Positions 17,249 through 26,478 are shown, counted from the stretch's first letter. The stretch: DNA of 64,000 bases from Janibacter alkaliphilus (GCF_013408565.1 NZ_JACBZX010000001.1:1736001-1800000), one strand, 5' to 3'. Notes: generated by a model from the sequence alone, not told the origin. Numbers and translations: made by a program.

Positions 17249-18559
17249 ATGGCTGAGATCACCCTCAAGAACGCCGTCAAGAAGTACGGCGACGGGTACC
17301 CGGCGATCAACGACGTGAGCCTGGACATCAAGGACGGCGAGTTCATGATCTTCGTCGGCCCGTCCGGCTGCGGGAAGTCCACGCTGCTGCGGATGGTCGT
17401 CGGGCTGGAGGACATCACCAGCGGGGATCTGCTCATCGACGGCAAGCGGGTCAACGACCTCTCGCCCAAGGAGCGCAACCTCTCGATGGTCTTCCAGAAC
17501 TACGCGCTCTACCCGCACCTGTCGGTCTTCGAGAACATCGCCTTCCCGCTGCGTCTGTCCAAGGGCACGCACAGCGAGGAGGACATCCGCAGCAAGGTCA
17601 ACGCGGCCAGCGACATGCTGGAGCTGGGCGAGCACCTCGAGCGCAAGCCGGCCAACCTCTCCGGTGGTCAGCGTCAGCGGGTGGCGATGGGCCGGGCGAT
17701 CGTCCGGGACGCCGACGCCTTCCTCTTCGACGAGCCGCTGAGCAACCTCGACGCCAAGCTGCGTGGGCAGATGCGCACCGAGATCGCCCGGATGCAGCGG
17801 CGCCTCGGGGTGACGACGATCTACGTCACCCACGACCAGACCGAGGCGCTGACCCTCGGCGACCGGGTCACCGTGCTGAAGAAGGGCGTGCTGCAGCAGT
17901 GCGCCTCGCCGCGCGAGCTCTACGACCAGCCGGTGAACCTCTTCGTGGCTGGCTTCATCGGCACCCCGCCGATGAACTTCCTGCCGGCGAAGGTGCACGG
18001 CAGCGAGCTCGAGCTGCCCTTCTGCCGGGTGCCGTTCCCGCGCGCGCTGGCGCCGAAGGTGGAGGGCAAGGACCTCGTCATCGTGGGCATCCGGCCCGAG
18101 CACATCAAGGACGCCAGCCTCGGCGACGACGTGCCGAACGGGGTCCGCTTCACCGAGCTGGTCGACGTCACCGAGTGGCTGGGCAACGAGCAGTACGCCT
18201 ACATCCCCTTCGAGGCGGACCCGGCGGTCCAGGACAAGCTCGACGAGCTGGACCGCGACCTCGACGGCGAGGGCATGCGCACCCAGATGGTGGTCAACCT
18301 CGACGCGCGCAGCCGCATCCGCGAGGGCGACGACGGTGACTTCGTCTTCGACCCGAGCCTCATGCACGTCTTCGACCCGGAGTCGGGGGAGAACCTCACC
18401 CGCGACGAGGAGCGGGCCGCCGAGATCGACCGGCAGTCCGAGGAGGACCGCAAGCGGGCGCTGGAGCGGGCCCGCAAGCGTGACGCCCCGGCGGGTGACG
18501 GCGCCTCCGGCGACGGTGGTGGGTCCGGGTCGTCGACGGCGGACAAGCAGTCCGCCTGA
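17249..18559 (+). CDS. Sugar ABC transporter ATPase, SugC/MsmK/UgpC-like
   Basis: 436 residues. Walker A is GPSGCGKST (about 39-47), the signature LSGGQRQR near 137, Walker B FLFDEPLSNLD near 157, and the switch His in VTHDQTEA. A C-terminal MalK-type regulatory domain with OB folds follows (IVGIRPEHIKD). The last 60 residues are a charged Glu/Arg-rich then Gly/Ser-rich tail that is longer than usual. AAAGAGAGAGA precedes the ATG. Energy-coupling subunit of the importer; it closes the operon. Confidence 0.92.
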   Translation: MAEITLKNAVKKYGDGYPAINDVSLDIKDGEFMIFVGPSGCGKSTLLRMVVGLEDITSGDLLIDGKRVNDLSPKERNLSMVFQNYALYPHLSVFENIAFPLRLSKGTHSEEDIRSKVNAASDMLELGEHLERKPANLSGGQRQRVAMGRAIVRDADAFLFDEPLSNLDAKLRGQMRTEIARMQRRLGVTTIYVTHDQTEALTLGDRVTVLKKGVLQQCASPRELYDQPVNLFVAGFIGTPPMNFLPAKVHGSELELPFCRVPFPRALAPKVEGKDLVIVGIRPEHIKDASLGDDVPNGVRFTELVDVTEWLGNEQYAYIPFEADPAVQDKLDELDRDLDGEGMRTQMVVNLDARSRIREGDDGDFVFDPSLMHVFDPESGENLTRDEERAAEIDRQSEEDRKRALERARKRDAPAGDGASGDGGGSGSSTADKQSA

Positions 18560-18575
18560 CGCGACCTCGCTCGAC

Positions 18576-18610
18576 CCTCGGCCCTCCGGTGACTCACCGG
18601 AGGGCCGAGG
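18576..18610. terminator. Terminator of the sugar importer operon
   Basis: A perfect 15-bp stem CCTCGGCCCTCCGGT (18576-18590 with 18596-18610) with a 5-base loop, 17 bases after the ATPase stop. Confidence 0.85.
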
Positions 18611-18653
18611 TCTGTCTGGGTGGGTGGGCCTTCGGGGACTGGCTGGCGGCAGC

Positions 18654-18770
18654 GCAACTGCCCGGGCATTTCACAACCAAGCTCGCAACTGCCCGGGCAT
18701 TTCACATCCAAGCTCGCAACTGCCCGGGCAAATTCGCAGAGTGACCCGCAACAGCCTGGGTAATTCGCGG
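18654..18770. repeat. Tandem 31-base repeat with palindromic core
   Basis: Copies begin at 18654, 18685 and 18716 with an exact 31-base period; a degenerate fourth begins at 18748. The unit starts GCAACTGCCCGGGCA, whose last ten bases (TGCCCGGGCA) are a perfect palindrome. The array fills the gap between the importer terminator and the convergent kinase gene, so it does not lie in an obvious promoter. Function unknown. Confidence 0.8.
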
Positions 18771-18783
18771 CCCGCCGCGCGGC

Positions 18784-19722
18784 TCAGGTCAGGCCGAGGT
18801 CGGCCCGGGTCGGTGGCTGCGCGCCCGGCCGGGAGACGGTGACCGCCGAGGCGACCACCCCACGGGCGACGGCGGCGGTGATGTCCGCCGCGTCCGCCTC
18901 GGCGAGCCGCTGCGCGGCCGCCCGGTCCCCGAGCAGCCCGGCGTCCAGCAGCGCCGACAGCAGCCCGGAGGTGAAGGAGTCGCCCGCGCCGACGGTGTCC
19001 GCCACCTCGACGGCCCGCCCGGGTACCCGGACCTCGCCGGAGGCGTGCACCGCGACGGCGCCGTCCGGCCCGAGGGTGGCCACCGCCAGGCTCGCCCCGA
19101 GGTCCACCCAGCGACGCAGCACCTCGATCGCGTCCTCGGCGACGAAGCCGTCCAGGTCGCGGTCGAGCAGCCAGGCCATGTCCTCGTCGCTGGCCTTGAC
19201 GACGTCGCTCACCGCGATCCGCTGCTCCATGGCGGCGAGCGCGGCCCCCGGCTCACCCATGAGGCTGGGCCGCGCGTTCGGGTCGTAGGAGACCGTCACC
19301 TGCTGCTGCGCCCGGGTCATCGCGGCCAGCACGTCCTGCCCGGGCTCGCCCAGCAGGGCGCCGATCGACCCGGTGTGCAGGTGGCCGGAGCCCTCCCCGG
19401 CCGGCGGCGAGACGTCGGTGAGGTCGAAGGTGTAGCGGGCGCCACCGGCGTCGTCCAGCTCGGCGGTGGCGGTGGAGGTGCGGTCGGCGGCCTCGCTGCC
19501 CGGCACCAGGGCCACACGGTCGGCGGCCAGGTGCGCGGTGATCCGCTGCCCGCGCTCGTCGCGCCCGATCTGGGTGGCCAGCTCGACCGGGTGCCCCAGC
19601 CGGGCCAGGCCTACCGCGACGTTCAACGGGCTGCCGCCGACGTGCTCGTCGACGCTGCCGTCCCGCCGGTGGACGATGTCCACCAGCGCCTCGCCGACGA
19701 CGAGGACCGGCTGGTCCGTCAC
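18784..19722 (-). CDS. PfkB-family carbohydrate kinase (fructokinase-like)
   Basis: 312 residues of the ribokinase/PfkB fold. VVGEALVDIV (residue 8) and GGSPLNVAVGLARLG (residue 29) form the sugar-binding lobe. DTVGAGDSFTSGLL near residue 243 contains the anion hole and catalytic Asp. The usual substrates of close relatives are fructose and similar free sugars, but the exact one cannot be read from sequence. GTG start at 19722. It lies 3 bases after glpX and shares its transcript direction, and faces the sugar importer, suggesting a role in using the imported carbohydrate. Confidence 0.85.
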   Translation of the reverse strand: MTDQPVLVVGEALVDIVHRRDGSVDEHVGGSPLNVAVGLARLGHPVELATQIGRDERGQRITAHLAADRVALVPGSEAADRTSTATAELDDAGGARYTFDLTDVSPPAGEGSGHLHTGSIGALLGEPGQDVLAAMTRAQQQVTVSYDPNARPSLMGEPGAALAAMEQRIAVSDVVKASDEDMAWLLDRDLDGFVAEDAIEVLRRWVDLGASLAVATLGPDGAVAVHASGEVRVPGRAVEVADTVGAGDSFTSGLLSALLDAGLLGDRAAAQRLAEADAADITAAVARGVVASAVTVSRPGAQPPTRADLGLT

Positions 19723-19725
19723 CGC

Positions 19726-20739
19726 TCAGCCCACCGGCCCCGGCGAGATGCTGCGCACCTTCGTCAGGTTGTGCTGGGTCTCGATGAGGCGGGTCGTGCC
19801 GGAGCGGCTGCGCATGACGATCGAGGTGGTGGTCGCCCCGCCGGCGCGGTAGCGCACCCCGTCGAGGAGCTCGCCGTCGGTGATCCCGGTAGCGACGAAG
19901 AAGCAGTTGTCGGTCTGCACCAGGTCGTCGGTGGTCAGCACCCGGTCCAGGTCGTGCCCGGCATCCACGGCGCGCTGCCGCTCCTCGTCGTCCACCGGCC
20001 ACAGCCGCCCCTGGATGACCCCGCCGAGGCACTTGATGGCGCAGGCGGTGATGATCCCTTCGGGGGTCCCGCCGATGCCCAGCAGCAGGTCGATGCCGGT
20101 GCCGGGACGGGCGGCGCTGATCGCGCCGGCTACGTCGCCGTCGGAGATGAAGCGGATCCGTGCCCCGGCGTCACGAACCTCGCGGGCGACCGCCTCGTGC
20201 CGCGGCCGGTCGAGCATGACGACCGTGATGTCCTCGGGCTGCTCACCCTTCGCCTTGGCCACCCGGCGGATGTTCTCGGCGGCGGGCAGCCGGATGTCGA
20301 CGACGTCGGCGACCTCCGGGCCGGCCACCAGCTTGTCCATGTAGAAGACCGCGCTCGGGTCGTACATCGCGCCCCGGTCGGCGACCGCGAGCACGGCGAC
20401 CGCGTTGGTCATCCCCTTCGCGGTCAGGGTGGTGCCGTCGATCGGGTCGACCGCGACGTCGCACTCCGGGCCCTCGCCGTCGCCGACCTCCTCACCGTTG
20501 AAGAGCATCGGCGCCTCGTCCTTCTCGCCCTCGCCGATGACGACCGTGCCGTTCATCCGCACGGTGGAGATCATCGCGCGCATCGCCTCCACGGCGGCCC
20601 CGTCGGCGGCGTTCTTGTCACCGCGGCCCACCCAGCGGCCGCCGGCGAGGGCCGCGGCCTCGGTGACCCGGACGAGCTCCAGGGCCAGGTTGCGGTCCGG
20701 GGACATCCCGCTCGAGGTGCTGCTGGTGGAGGCGCTCAC
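19726..20739 (-). CDS. glpX: Fructose-1,6-bisphosphatase class II
   Basis: 337 residues of the GlpX family, the gluconeogenic phosphatase of most actinomycetes. Key blocks are [17 protein letters not shown] near residue 40, [12 protein letters not shown] near residue 72 and the metal-binding [12 protein letters not shown] near residue 91. GTG 20739 has AGGAGAG 3 bases upstream and gives the standard length; the open frame continues upstream without homology. It is immediately followed by the PfkB kinase gene. Confidence 0.96.
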   Translation of the reverse strand: MSASTSSTSSGMSPDRNLALELVRVTEAAALAGGRWVGRGDKNAADGAAVEAMRAMISTVRMNGTVVIGEGEKDEAPMLFNGEEVGDGEGPECDVAVDPIDGTTLTAKGMTNAVAVLAVADRGAMYDPSAVFYMDKLVAGPEVADVVDIRLPAAENIRRVAKAKGEQPEDITVVMLDRPRHEAVAREVRDAGARIRFISDGDVAGAISAARPGTGIDLLLGIGGTPEGIITACAIKCLGGVIQGRLWPVDDEERQRAVDAGHDLDRVLTTDDLVQTDNCFFVATGITDGELLDGVRYRAGGATTTSIVMRSRSGTTRLIETQHNLTKVRSISPGPVG

Positions 20740-20820
20740 GACTCTCCTAGACGGTCGGCGACGGTGGCTGGTCCTGCTCCGTCCGAGCCTATCGGCCCGG
20801 CCCCAGCCGCGCGTGCGACC

Positions 20821-21426
20821 ATGGCCGCCATGAGCGAGACGTCCGTGCCCTCCCGGGGGGCCAGCCACTACGCCAAGGGCACGGCGGCGAACATGGCCCG
20901 CTCGATGGTGGTCATCGCGGCGATCACGCTCTTCGTCTTCTTCGTCGTCGGCCGTACGAGCAGCGTCACCCCGGCGACCGTGGACGTCCCCGGCGCGGCC
21001 CAGCAGCACGCCACCCAGGCGCAGCAGCCCTTCGCCTACCCCACGGACCTGCCCGAAGGGTGGACCGCCACCAGCGTGCGCTACGTGCGCAGCAAGGGCG
21101 ACCTGCTCATGTGGAACGCCGGCTACACCACCCCGGACGGGCAGTACGTCTCGGTGCAGCAGGCGGTGGACGCCCCGCAGGACTGGATCAACACCCAGAC
21201 CAACAACGGGGCCCGGACCGGCACGTGGACCGACGCGGACGGCACCGAGTGGCTGCGGCGGGACCGCGAGGGCAAGGTGCAGCGCAGCCTCGTCGACGAC
21301 CCCAGCGGCACCGGCGAGCTGACCACGCTAGTGACGGGGACCGGCAGCTGGAGCCAGCTGGAGCTCTTCGCCGACCACCTCACCGCGGTGGACCCGGCAG
21401 CCGGTAGCGCGCCGAGCTCGTCCTGA
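20821..21426 (+). CDS. DUF4245 membrane-anchored protein
   Basis: About 201 residues. One membrane segment ([16 protein letters not shown] near residue 30) is followed by an extracytoplasmic domain with [18 protein letters not shown] and [15 protein letters not shown], which mark the DUF4245 family of actinomycetes. Its function is unknown; family members sit beside glpX. ATG 20821 and ATG 20830 are both possible. It is divergent from glpX and convergent with the xse genes. Confidence 0.8.
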   Translation: MAAMSETSVPSRGASHYAKGTAANMARSMVVIAAITLFVFFVVGRTSSVTPATVDVPGAAQQHATQAQQPFAYPTDLPEGWTATSVRYVRSKGDLLMWNAGYTTPDGQYVSVQQAVDAPQDWINTQTNNGARTGTWTDADGTEWLRRDREGKVQRSLVDDPSGTGELTTLVTGTGSWSQLELFADHLTAVDPAAGSAPSSS

Positions 21427-21450
21427 CCGACCCAGGCTCAGTCCTCGGGG

Positions 21451-21723
21451 TCAGTCCTCGCCGTCGGCGGACGCCGACCCGTCCTCGCCGGACCCGTCGT
21501 CGCCGGTGAGGCTCTGCTCGGCCCGGTCCAGCCACGAGGTGCAGTGCGCGGCCAGCGCCTCGCCGCGCTGCCACAGCCGCATGCTCTCGGCGAGCGGCAC
21601 CTGGCCCCCCTCGAGCCGCGCGACGAGCTCGACGAGCTGGTCGCGCGCCTGCTCGTAGGACAGCTCGGCGACGTCCGCGCCCGCGGTCTCGCCCTCGGCG
21701 GGTGCGCGATCCTCCTCGGCCAT
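21451..21723 (-). CDS. xseB: Exodeoxyribonuclease VII small subunit
   Basis: 90 residues; the core SYEQARDQLVELVARLEGGQ and ESMRLWQRGEALAAHC is the XseB helical hairpin that binds the large subunit. The ends are acidic and disordered. ATG 21723 starts right at the usual acidic N-terminus. A GTG at 21759 overlapping the xseA stop (GTGA) would add 12 residues and couple translation; I cannot exclude it. Confidence 0.92.
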   Translation of the reverse strand: MAEEDRAPAEGETAGADVAELSYEQARDQLVELVARLEGGQVPLAESMRLWQRGEALAAHCTSWLDRAEQSLTGDDGSGEDGSASADGED

Positions 21724-21755
21724 GGCCTCAGCGTAGGCGCTGGCACCGACCGCGC

Positions 21756-22982
21756 TCACGACCCGGCCACCCGGACCGCGAAGTCGCCGTCGGCGACGGT
21801 GACCCGCAGCAGCTCCTCGACCTCCAGGTCCTCGCGGGAGTCGACGACCGCGCCGTCCCGGCGCTGGATGACCGCGTAGCCGCGCTCGAGGGTGGAGGCG
21901 GGGGAGAGCACCCGGGCCTGGGCGCGCAGGTGGTCCACCCGGTCGCGCTCCCGGGTCAGCCGCACGTCGGCCTGGCGGCGGACGCGATCGCGCAGCGTGG
22001 TGACGTGCTCGCGCTGCACCCGGACCACCCCCGCCCGGTCGGTGAGCACCGGCCGGCTGGTCAGGCCCTCCAGCTGGCACCGCTCACGGTCCAGGCGCAC
22101 CCGGGTGCTGCGGCGCATCCGGTCCAGGGCCTGATCCAGGCCGTCCCGCTCGGCGGCGGCGTCGGGGCTGACCAGGGTGGCCGCGTGGGTGGGGGTGGAG
22201 GCACGGACGTCGGCGACGAGGTCGAGCAGCGGCTGGTCGCTCTCGTGCCCGATCGCGCTGACCACCGGGGTGCGGGCCTGGGCGACGGCGCGGACCAGCG
22301 CCTCGTTGCTGAAGGGCAGCAGATCCTCGACGCTGCCGCCGCCGCGGGAGATGACGATGACGTCGACGTCGTCGAGCGCGTCCAGCTCGGCCAGCGCCGC
22401 GCTCACCGCGGTCACCGCCTCGACGCCCTGCACCGCGACCTGACGGATCTCGATGGGCAGGCTGGGCCAGCGGCGGCGGGCGTTCTCGACGACGTCCCGC
22501 TCGGCGGCGCTGGCCCGTCCGCAGATCAGCCCGACCCGGCGGGGGAGGAAGGGGAGCGGGCGCTTCCGGGAGTCGTCGAAGAGCCCTTCGCTGCGCAGGT
22601 GCTGACGGAGGTACTCCACGCGGGCCAGCAGCTCGCCGACCCCGACCGGCCGGATCTGGCGCACATCCATGCTCAGCGAGCCGCGCTGGGTCCAGTAGCT
22701 CGGCTTGGCCTGCACCACGACCCGGGCGCCCTGGGTGAGCGGGGCGGGCATGGCGTCCAGCGCGGTGACCCGGACGCTGCAGGAGAGGGACATGTCGACG
22801 TCCGCGTCGCGCAGCGTGAGGTAGGCCGTGCGGGCCCCAGGTCGCCGGTTGAGCTGGACCACCTGCCCCTCGACCCAGGTCACCGACATCCGCTCGACGT
22901 AGTCGGCGATCTTCGCGCTGAGCAGCCGGACCGGCCACGGGTCCTCGGCCGTGGTGTCGGCGGCCTTCTCCGGGAGGCTCAT
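21756..22982 (-). CDS. xseA: Exodeoxyribonuclease VII large subunit
   Basis: 408 residues. An N-terminal OB fold (VTWVEGQVVQLNRRPGARTA near residue 33) binds single-stranded DNA. The catalytic domain contains GLICGRASAAERDVVE, VIVISRGGGSVEDLLPFSNE and SAIGHESDQPLLDLVADVRA. With XseB it degrades single-stranded DNA into oligonucleotides. ATG 22982 overlaps the stop of the preceding DUF74 gene (ATGA). Confidence 0.96.
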   Translation of the reverse strand: MSLPEKAADTTAEDPWPVRLLSAKIADYVERMSVTWVEGQVVQLNRRPGARTAYLTLRDADVDMSLSCSVRVTALDAMPAPLTQGARVVVQAKPSYWTQRGSLSMDVRQIRPVGVGELLARVEYLRQHLRSEGLFDDSRKRPLPFLPRRVGLICGRASAAERDVVENARRRWPSLPIEIRQVAVQGVEAVTAVSAALAELDALDDVDVIVISRGGGSVEDLLPFSNEALVRAVAQARTPVVSAIGHESDQPLLDLVADVRASTPTHAATLVSPDAAAERDGLDQALDRMRRSTRVRLDRERCQLEGLTSRPVLTDRAGVVRVQREHVTTLRDRVRRQADVRLTRERDRVDHLRAQARVLSPASTLERGYAVIQRRDGAVVDSREDLEVEELLRVTVADGDFAVRVAGS

Positions 22983-23497
22983 CGCCCGGCCCGCGGCGAG
23001 GCGACCGGCAGCAGGGCGGTGCCGTAGGCGAGCATCTCGACGACCATCGCGCCCTGCCGGCCGGACTGCTGGGTGCCGCCGCCGATCTCGCTGGTCTCCA
23101 GGCGTACGTTGGCCACCGATGTCGCGCCCATCCGCTCGGCCTCCTGGAGCATCCGCACCACCGCCAGCCGGCGGGACAGGTCGACCTGCTCGGTGAGGCT
23201 GACCGCCGACCCGCCGACGAGGGTGCGCCAGCTCGTCGCCCAGCGCGAGGGGAAGTCGGCCGCGTAGGCGACCGTCCCGGTCACCAGGGTGGTGCCGCCG
23301 GGATGCCCGGGCGCCTCGACGTTCGGCCCGAGCAGGTGCCCCAGCCGCGGCTCCTCGCCGGCCAGCTGCTCCTGCACCCGCCGTCGACGGCGGAAGCCGA
23401 CGATGACGGAGTAGCCGAGCAGCGCCGTCGGCAGCAGGAGGAAGGGGGCCAGGCACAGCAGCCCGACGACGACCCCGGCGACCGTGTCGCCGCTCAT
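22979..23497 (-). CDS. DUF74/YbjQ-like protein with N-terminal membrane anchor
   Basis: 172 residues. One hydrophobic segment (VVVGLLCLAPFLLLPTALL, residues 9-27) is followed by basic residues and a C-terminal YbjQ-like domain (LQEAERMGATSVANVRLETS; MLAYGTALLP). YbjQ proteins form pentamers of unknown function. It overlaps both neighbours by 1-4 bases, so it is translationally coupled with xseA and with the second DUF74 gene upstream. Confidence 0.75.
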   Translation of the reverse strand: MSGDTVAGVVVGLLCLAPFLLLPTALLGYSVIVGFRRRRRVQEQLAGEEPRLGHLLGPNVEAPGHPGGTTLVTGTVAYAADFPSRWATSWRTLVGGSAVSLTEQVDLSRRLAVVRMLQEAERMGATSVANVRLETSEIGGGTQQSGRQGAMVVEMLAYGTALLPVASPRAGR

Positions 23498-23817
23498 CAG
23501 GCCTGCTCCAGCACCACGGCCGTCCCGTAGGCGTACAGCTCGGCCGCGCCCGCGGCCACCGAGGAGGTGGTGAAGCGCACGTTGACCACCCCGTTCGCCC
23601 CCATCTGCTGCGCCTGGTGCACCATCCGGCCGATCGCCTCGTTCCGGCTCTCGGTGAGCAGCTCGGTGTAGGCGACGAGCTCGCCGCCGGCGAGGTTCTT
23701 GAAGCCGGCGAGGATGTCCTTGCCGAGGTGCTTGGCGCGCACGGTGTTGCCCTGCACGAGCCCGAGGGTGCGAGTGACCCGCGCCCCGGGCACGGACTCG
23801 GTGTTGCTGAGGAACAT
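23497..23817 (-). CDS. YbjQ/UPF0145 (DUF74) family protein
   Basis: 106 residues, close to the YbjQ consensus: [20 protein letters not shown] at the start, then [37 protein letters not shown] and [15 protein letters not shown] 23817 has AGGAG 5 bases upstream; the preceding GTG codon is too close to it. Its stop overlaps the start of the membrane-anchored paralogue (TGATG). Confidence 0.88.
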   Translation of the reverse strand: MFLSNTESVPGARVTRTLGLVQGNTVRAKHLGKDILAGFKNLAGGELVAYTELLTESRNEAIGRMVHQAQQMGANGVVNVRFTTSSVAAGAAELYAYGTAVVLEQA

Positions 23818-23983
23818 CACGACTCCTGGTCGGTCGGCGGCCGCTCGCGGCCGGGAACCCCGCCAGTCAAGCAGGCAGCGGTGACGGCGACCGGGGCACG
23901 ACGCGCCGACGCGCCCGGTTCCCGCCGAAGGGGTCCGGTCCGTGGCCGGCGGTGACGATCAGGGGATGTCCAGGCGTCTCACC

Positions 23984-23989
23984 TACGAT
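23984..23989 (+). promoter_or_regulatory. Leaderless -10 box for ispH
   Basis: TACGAT ends 7 bases before ATG 23997, supporting that start over an upstream in-frame ATG at 23967-23969 or GTG codons. Confidence 0.55.
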
Positions 23990-23996
23990 GGTGGAC

Positions 23997-25043
23997 ATGA
24001 CTGACACGGCTCAGACGCACAGCGACGCGCCCGAGCAGGCCAAGCGGGTGCTGCTGGCGGCCCCGCGCGGCTACTGCGCCGGCGTCGACCGCGCGGTCGT
24101 CGCCGTCGAGAAGGCCCTCGACCTCTACGGGCCGCCGGTCTACGTCCGCAAGCAGATCGTGCACAACAAGCACGTGGTGACCACGCTGGAGAAGCGCGGC
24201 GCCGTCTTCGTCGACGAGACCGAGGAGGTCCCGGAGGGCTCGACCGTCGTCTTCAGCGCGCACGGGGTCGCCCCGGTCGTCCACGACGAGGCCAAGAGCC
24301 TCTCGTTGAAGACCATCGACGCCACCTGCCCGCTGGTGACCAAGGTGCACCGCGAGGCGGTCCGCTTCGCCAAGGACGACTTCGACATCCTGCTCATCGG
24401 CCACGAGGGTCACGAGGAGGTCATCGGCACCTCCGGCGAGGCCCCCGAGCACATCACCCTCGTCGACGGGCCGGACGACGTCGCCAACGTCGAGGTCCGC
24501 GACCCGGAGAAGGTCGTCTGGCTCTCCCAGACCACCCTGTCGGTGGACGAGACGATGGAGACCGTGCGGCGGCTGCGGGAGAAGTTCCCGGCGCTGCAGG
24601 ACCCGCCGAGCGACGACATCTGCTACGCCACCCAGAACCGTCAGCTCGCGGTGAAGCAGATGGCTGAGGACTGCGACCTCATGCTCGTCGTCGGCTCGCG
24701 CAACTCCTCCAACTCGGTGCGCCTGGTCGAGGTGGCCGTCGAGCACGGCTCTCGGGACGGTCATCTGGTCGACTACGCCGACGAGATCGACGAGTCCTGG
24801 CTCGACGGGGTGCGTACCGTCGGGGTGACCTCGGGCGCCTCCGTTCCGGAGATCCTCGTCCGCGAGGTGCTGGAGTACCTGGCCGCCCGCGGCTACGGCG
24901 ACCCGGAGCCGGTCGTCGCCGCCGAGGAGTCGCTGCTCTTCGCGCTGCCGACGGAGCTGCGCCGCGACCTCAAGGCCGCCGGGATGAGCGACAAGATGAA
25001 GCACGACGCCGGCTCGCTCGCCGACGCCGGCCAGCTGCACTGA
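23997..25043 (+). CDS. ispH: 4-hydroxy-3-methylbut-2-enyl diphosphate reductase
   Basis: 348 residues. The last enzyme of the MEP isoprenoid pathway, reducing HMBPP to IPP and DMAPP. The three Cys that bind the iron-sulfur cluster are Cys27 ([11 protein letters not shown]), Cys111 (DATCPLV) and Cys209 ([11 protein letters not shown]). The active-site Glu-bearing [11 protein letters not shown] is near residue 135, and [14 protein letters not shown] near 232. The start follows a leaderless -10 box. Confidence 0.97.
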   Translation: MTDTAQTHSDAPEQAKRVLLAAPRGYCAGVDRAVVAVEKALDLYGPPVYVRKQIVHNKHVVTTLEKRGAVFVDETEEVPEGSTVVFSAHGVAPVVHDEAKSLSLKTIDATCPLVTKVHREAVRFAKDDFDILLIGHEGHEEVIGTSGEAPEHITLVDGPDDVANVEVRDPEKVVWLSQTTLSVDETMETVRRLREKFPALQDPPSDDICYATQNRQLAVKQMAEDCDLMLVVGSRNSSNSVRLVEVAVEHGSRDGHLVDYADEIDESWLDGVRTVGVTSGASVPEILVREVLEYLAARGYGDPEPVVAAEESLLFALPTELRRDLKAAGMSDKMKHDAGSLADAGQLH

Positions 25044-25050
25044 CGCCCGA

Positions 25051-25084
25051 CCATCGCACCGTGGCGGTGCCTCCGGTGCGGTGG
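25051..25084. terminator. Hairpin between ispH and the convergent membrane-protein gene
   Basis: An 11-bp stem with one wobble (CCATCGCACCG 25051-25061 with 25074-25084) and a 12-base loop, 7 bases after ispH. Confidence 0.65.
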
Positions 25085-25112
25085 CTCGTGGCGCCGGCGC
25101 GGCGTGCGCCGT

Positions 25113-25649
25113 TCAGCTCTGCGCCCTGCCGGGGACGAGGGTGTAGCTGAGCGACCACACGGCGTCGATGACCAGGGCCGCGCTCCACACCCCTGCGGCA
25201 CCGAGGAAGGTCTGCTCGGCGGCCGGGGTGCCCACCAGCAGCGCGGCCAGGGTCATGAGCCCGGCGCCGATCGCCCACGACACGACGTGCCGGACCAGCT
25301 GCACCCGCTCGTGCGCCGCCTTCGCCGGACCGCGCTCCGGGACCCGCTCGGGTGCCGGACCGTCGGCGAAACGATGCGCGAAGCGGACGTCGGCCCAGCG
25401 CATCATCGAGTGACCGAAGCCGACCGACACCCCGATGTAGATCGCCGCGAGGACGTGGGCGAACGAGGGCTCGGCGCCGCCGCGCAGGTCGATGACCGCC
25501 GCAGCCAGGGTGATGAGGTCGACCAGCGGGGCGCAGACGAGCAGGGCCGCGCCCAGGCGTGGGCTGCGCAGCGGGTAGCGGGCGGTCAGCCCGGCCAGCA
25601 GGAAGACCCAGAAGAGGACCTCGCTGGTGATGATGACGGCGTACAGCAC
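25113..25649 (-). CDS. Polytopic membrane protein, unknown function
   Basis: 178 residues with about five hydrophobic segments (residues 1-20, 34-52, 64-82, 120-141, 150-168) and a charged loop rich in Pro/Glu/Arg in the middle. I recognise no family. GTG 25649 has GGGAG 7 bases upstream. It is divergent from the TetR-type gene, and the shared gap holds a perfect operator-like palindrome, so it is the probable regulatory target. Confidence 0.75.
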   Translation of the reverse strand: MLYAVIITSEVLFWVFLLAGLTARYPLRSPRLGAALLVCAPLVDLITLAAAVIDLRGGAEPSFAHVLAAIYIGVSVGFGHSMMRWADVRFAHRFADGPAPERVPERGPAKAAHERVQLVRHVVSWAIGAGLMTLAALLVGTPAAEQTFLGAAGVWSAALVIDAVWSLSYTLVPGRAQS

Positions 25650-25733
25650 GGCCGGCTCCCTTCGTCGTGGCGTCGTCCGGGTGGGTGACCGGCGGACGAT
25701 CCCTGTTTTCCGTACGACTGTGCTGAAAAATAA

Positions 25734-25753
25734 TATAGCACGCTCGTGCTATA
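25734..25753. promoter_or_regulatory. Palindromic operator between membrane protein and TetR gene
   Basis: TATAGCACG and CGTGCTATA form perfect 9-base arms separated by CT, 8 bases before the TetR-type ATG, in an unusually A/T-rich stretch. The position and symmetry fit an autoregulatory TetR operator overlapping both promoters. Confidence 0.75.
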
Positions 25754-25761
25754 AAGGCGAG

Positions 25762-26376
25762 ATGCCGAAGATCGTCGACCACGAGGCCCGTCGCGGGCTC
25801 ATCGCCGCGGCCTTCGCCGACGTCGCGCGCCGCGACGGGATCGCTGCGGCCTCGGTGCGGACCGTGGCCGCCGAGGCCGGTCTCTCGCCCGGAGCGCTGC
25901 GGCACTACTTCGACTCCCAGGCGGGGCTGGTCAGGTTCGTTGCCGAGCACCTCACCAGCGGGGTGGCGGTGCGGGTGCAGGACCGGATGGCTCTGGTGGA
26001 GGTGACGGACCGGGCGGATCCCGTCGAGATCTCCGGTGTGCTCGAGGAGATCGTGCCGCTGGACGAGAGGCGACGGGCGGAGTTCGACGTCTGGCACGCG
26101 ATGGCCGTCGGTGCCCGCAGCGACCCGGCGCTGGCGGCGCTCAGCGAGGACTCGTGGCGGAGCATCCGTCGGGTGTGCCGCTGGGTGGTCGAGCGCACCG
26201 AGGTCTCCACCTCGGACGCAGAGGCGGCTGTGGTGGATCTGCATGCCCTCGTTGACGGCCTGGCCCTGCAGCTCTCGCTCTACCCGGCGCTGGTGACGCC
26301 CGAGGAGGCACGTTCCGTGCTGCGTCGGCGGGTGGGTTCGCTCGCCGACACGACGCCCAGATCGCGTCCGCGGTAG
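25762..26376 (+). CDS. TetR-family transcriptional regulator
   Basis: 204 residues. The N-terminal DNA-binding domain is AAFADVARRDGIAAASVRTVAAEAG followed by the recognition helix and LSPGALRHYFDSQAGLVRFVAE, the TetR signature (residues 15-65). The C-terminal helical domain includes VDLHALVDGLALQL, common in the TetR_C_6 group. ATG 25762 lies just after a perfect palindrome that is probably its operator. The ligand is unknown. Confidence 0.9.
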   Translation: MPKIVDHEARRGLIAAAFADVARRDGIAAASVRTVAAEAGLSPGALRHYFDSQAGLVRFVAEHLTSGVAVRVQDRMALVEVTDRADPVEISGVLEEIVPLDERRRAEFDVWHAMAVGARSDPALAALSEDSWRSIRRVCRWVVERTEVSTSDAEAAVVDLHALVDGLALQLSLYPALVTPEEARSVLRRRVGSLADTTPRSRPR

Positions 26377-26478
26377 CCGCGCACTGCTCATGAGATGAGC
26401 GCTCGCTCGCAGGCCCGTGGGAGGGGCGGAGGTGCCACACTCGACGCGCCCCTTCCCCTGACACCCCCGGGAGCACCT

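Noticed and set aside
16334..18367. A 677-codon open frame antisense to the sugar permease and ATPase
   Set aside because: Same artefact; the plus-strand genes carry complete ABC transporter motifs.
18654..18770. Possible CRISPR array at the 31-base repeats
   Set aside because: The period equals the repeat length, leaving no room for unique spacers; there are only three good copies and no cas genes.
19045..21426. A 793-codon open frame on the plus strand
   Set aside because: It runs antisense through the PfkB kinase and glpX, whose motifs are unmistakable. Only its last 200 codons are real (the DUF4245 gene).
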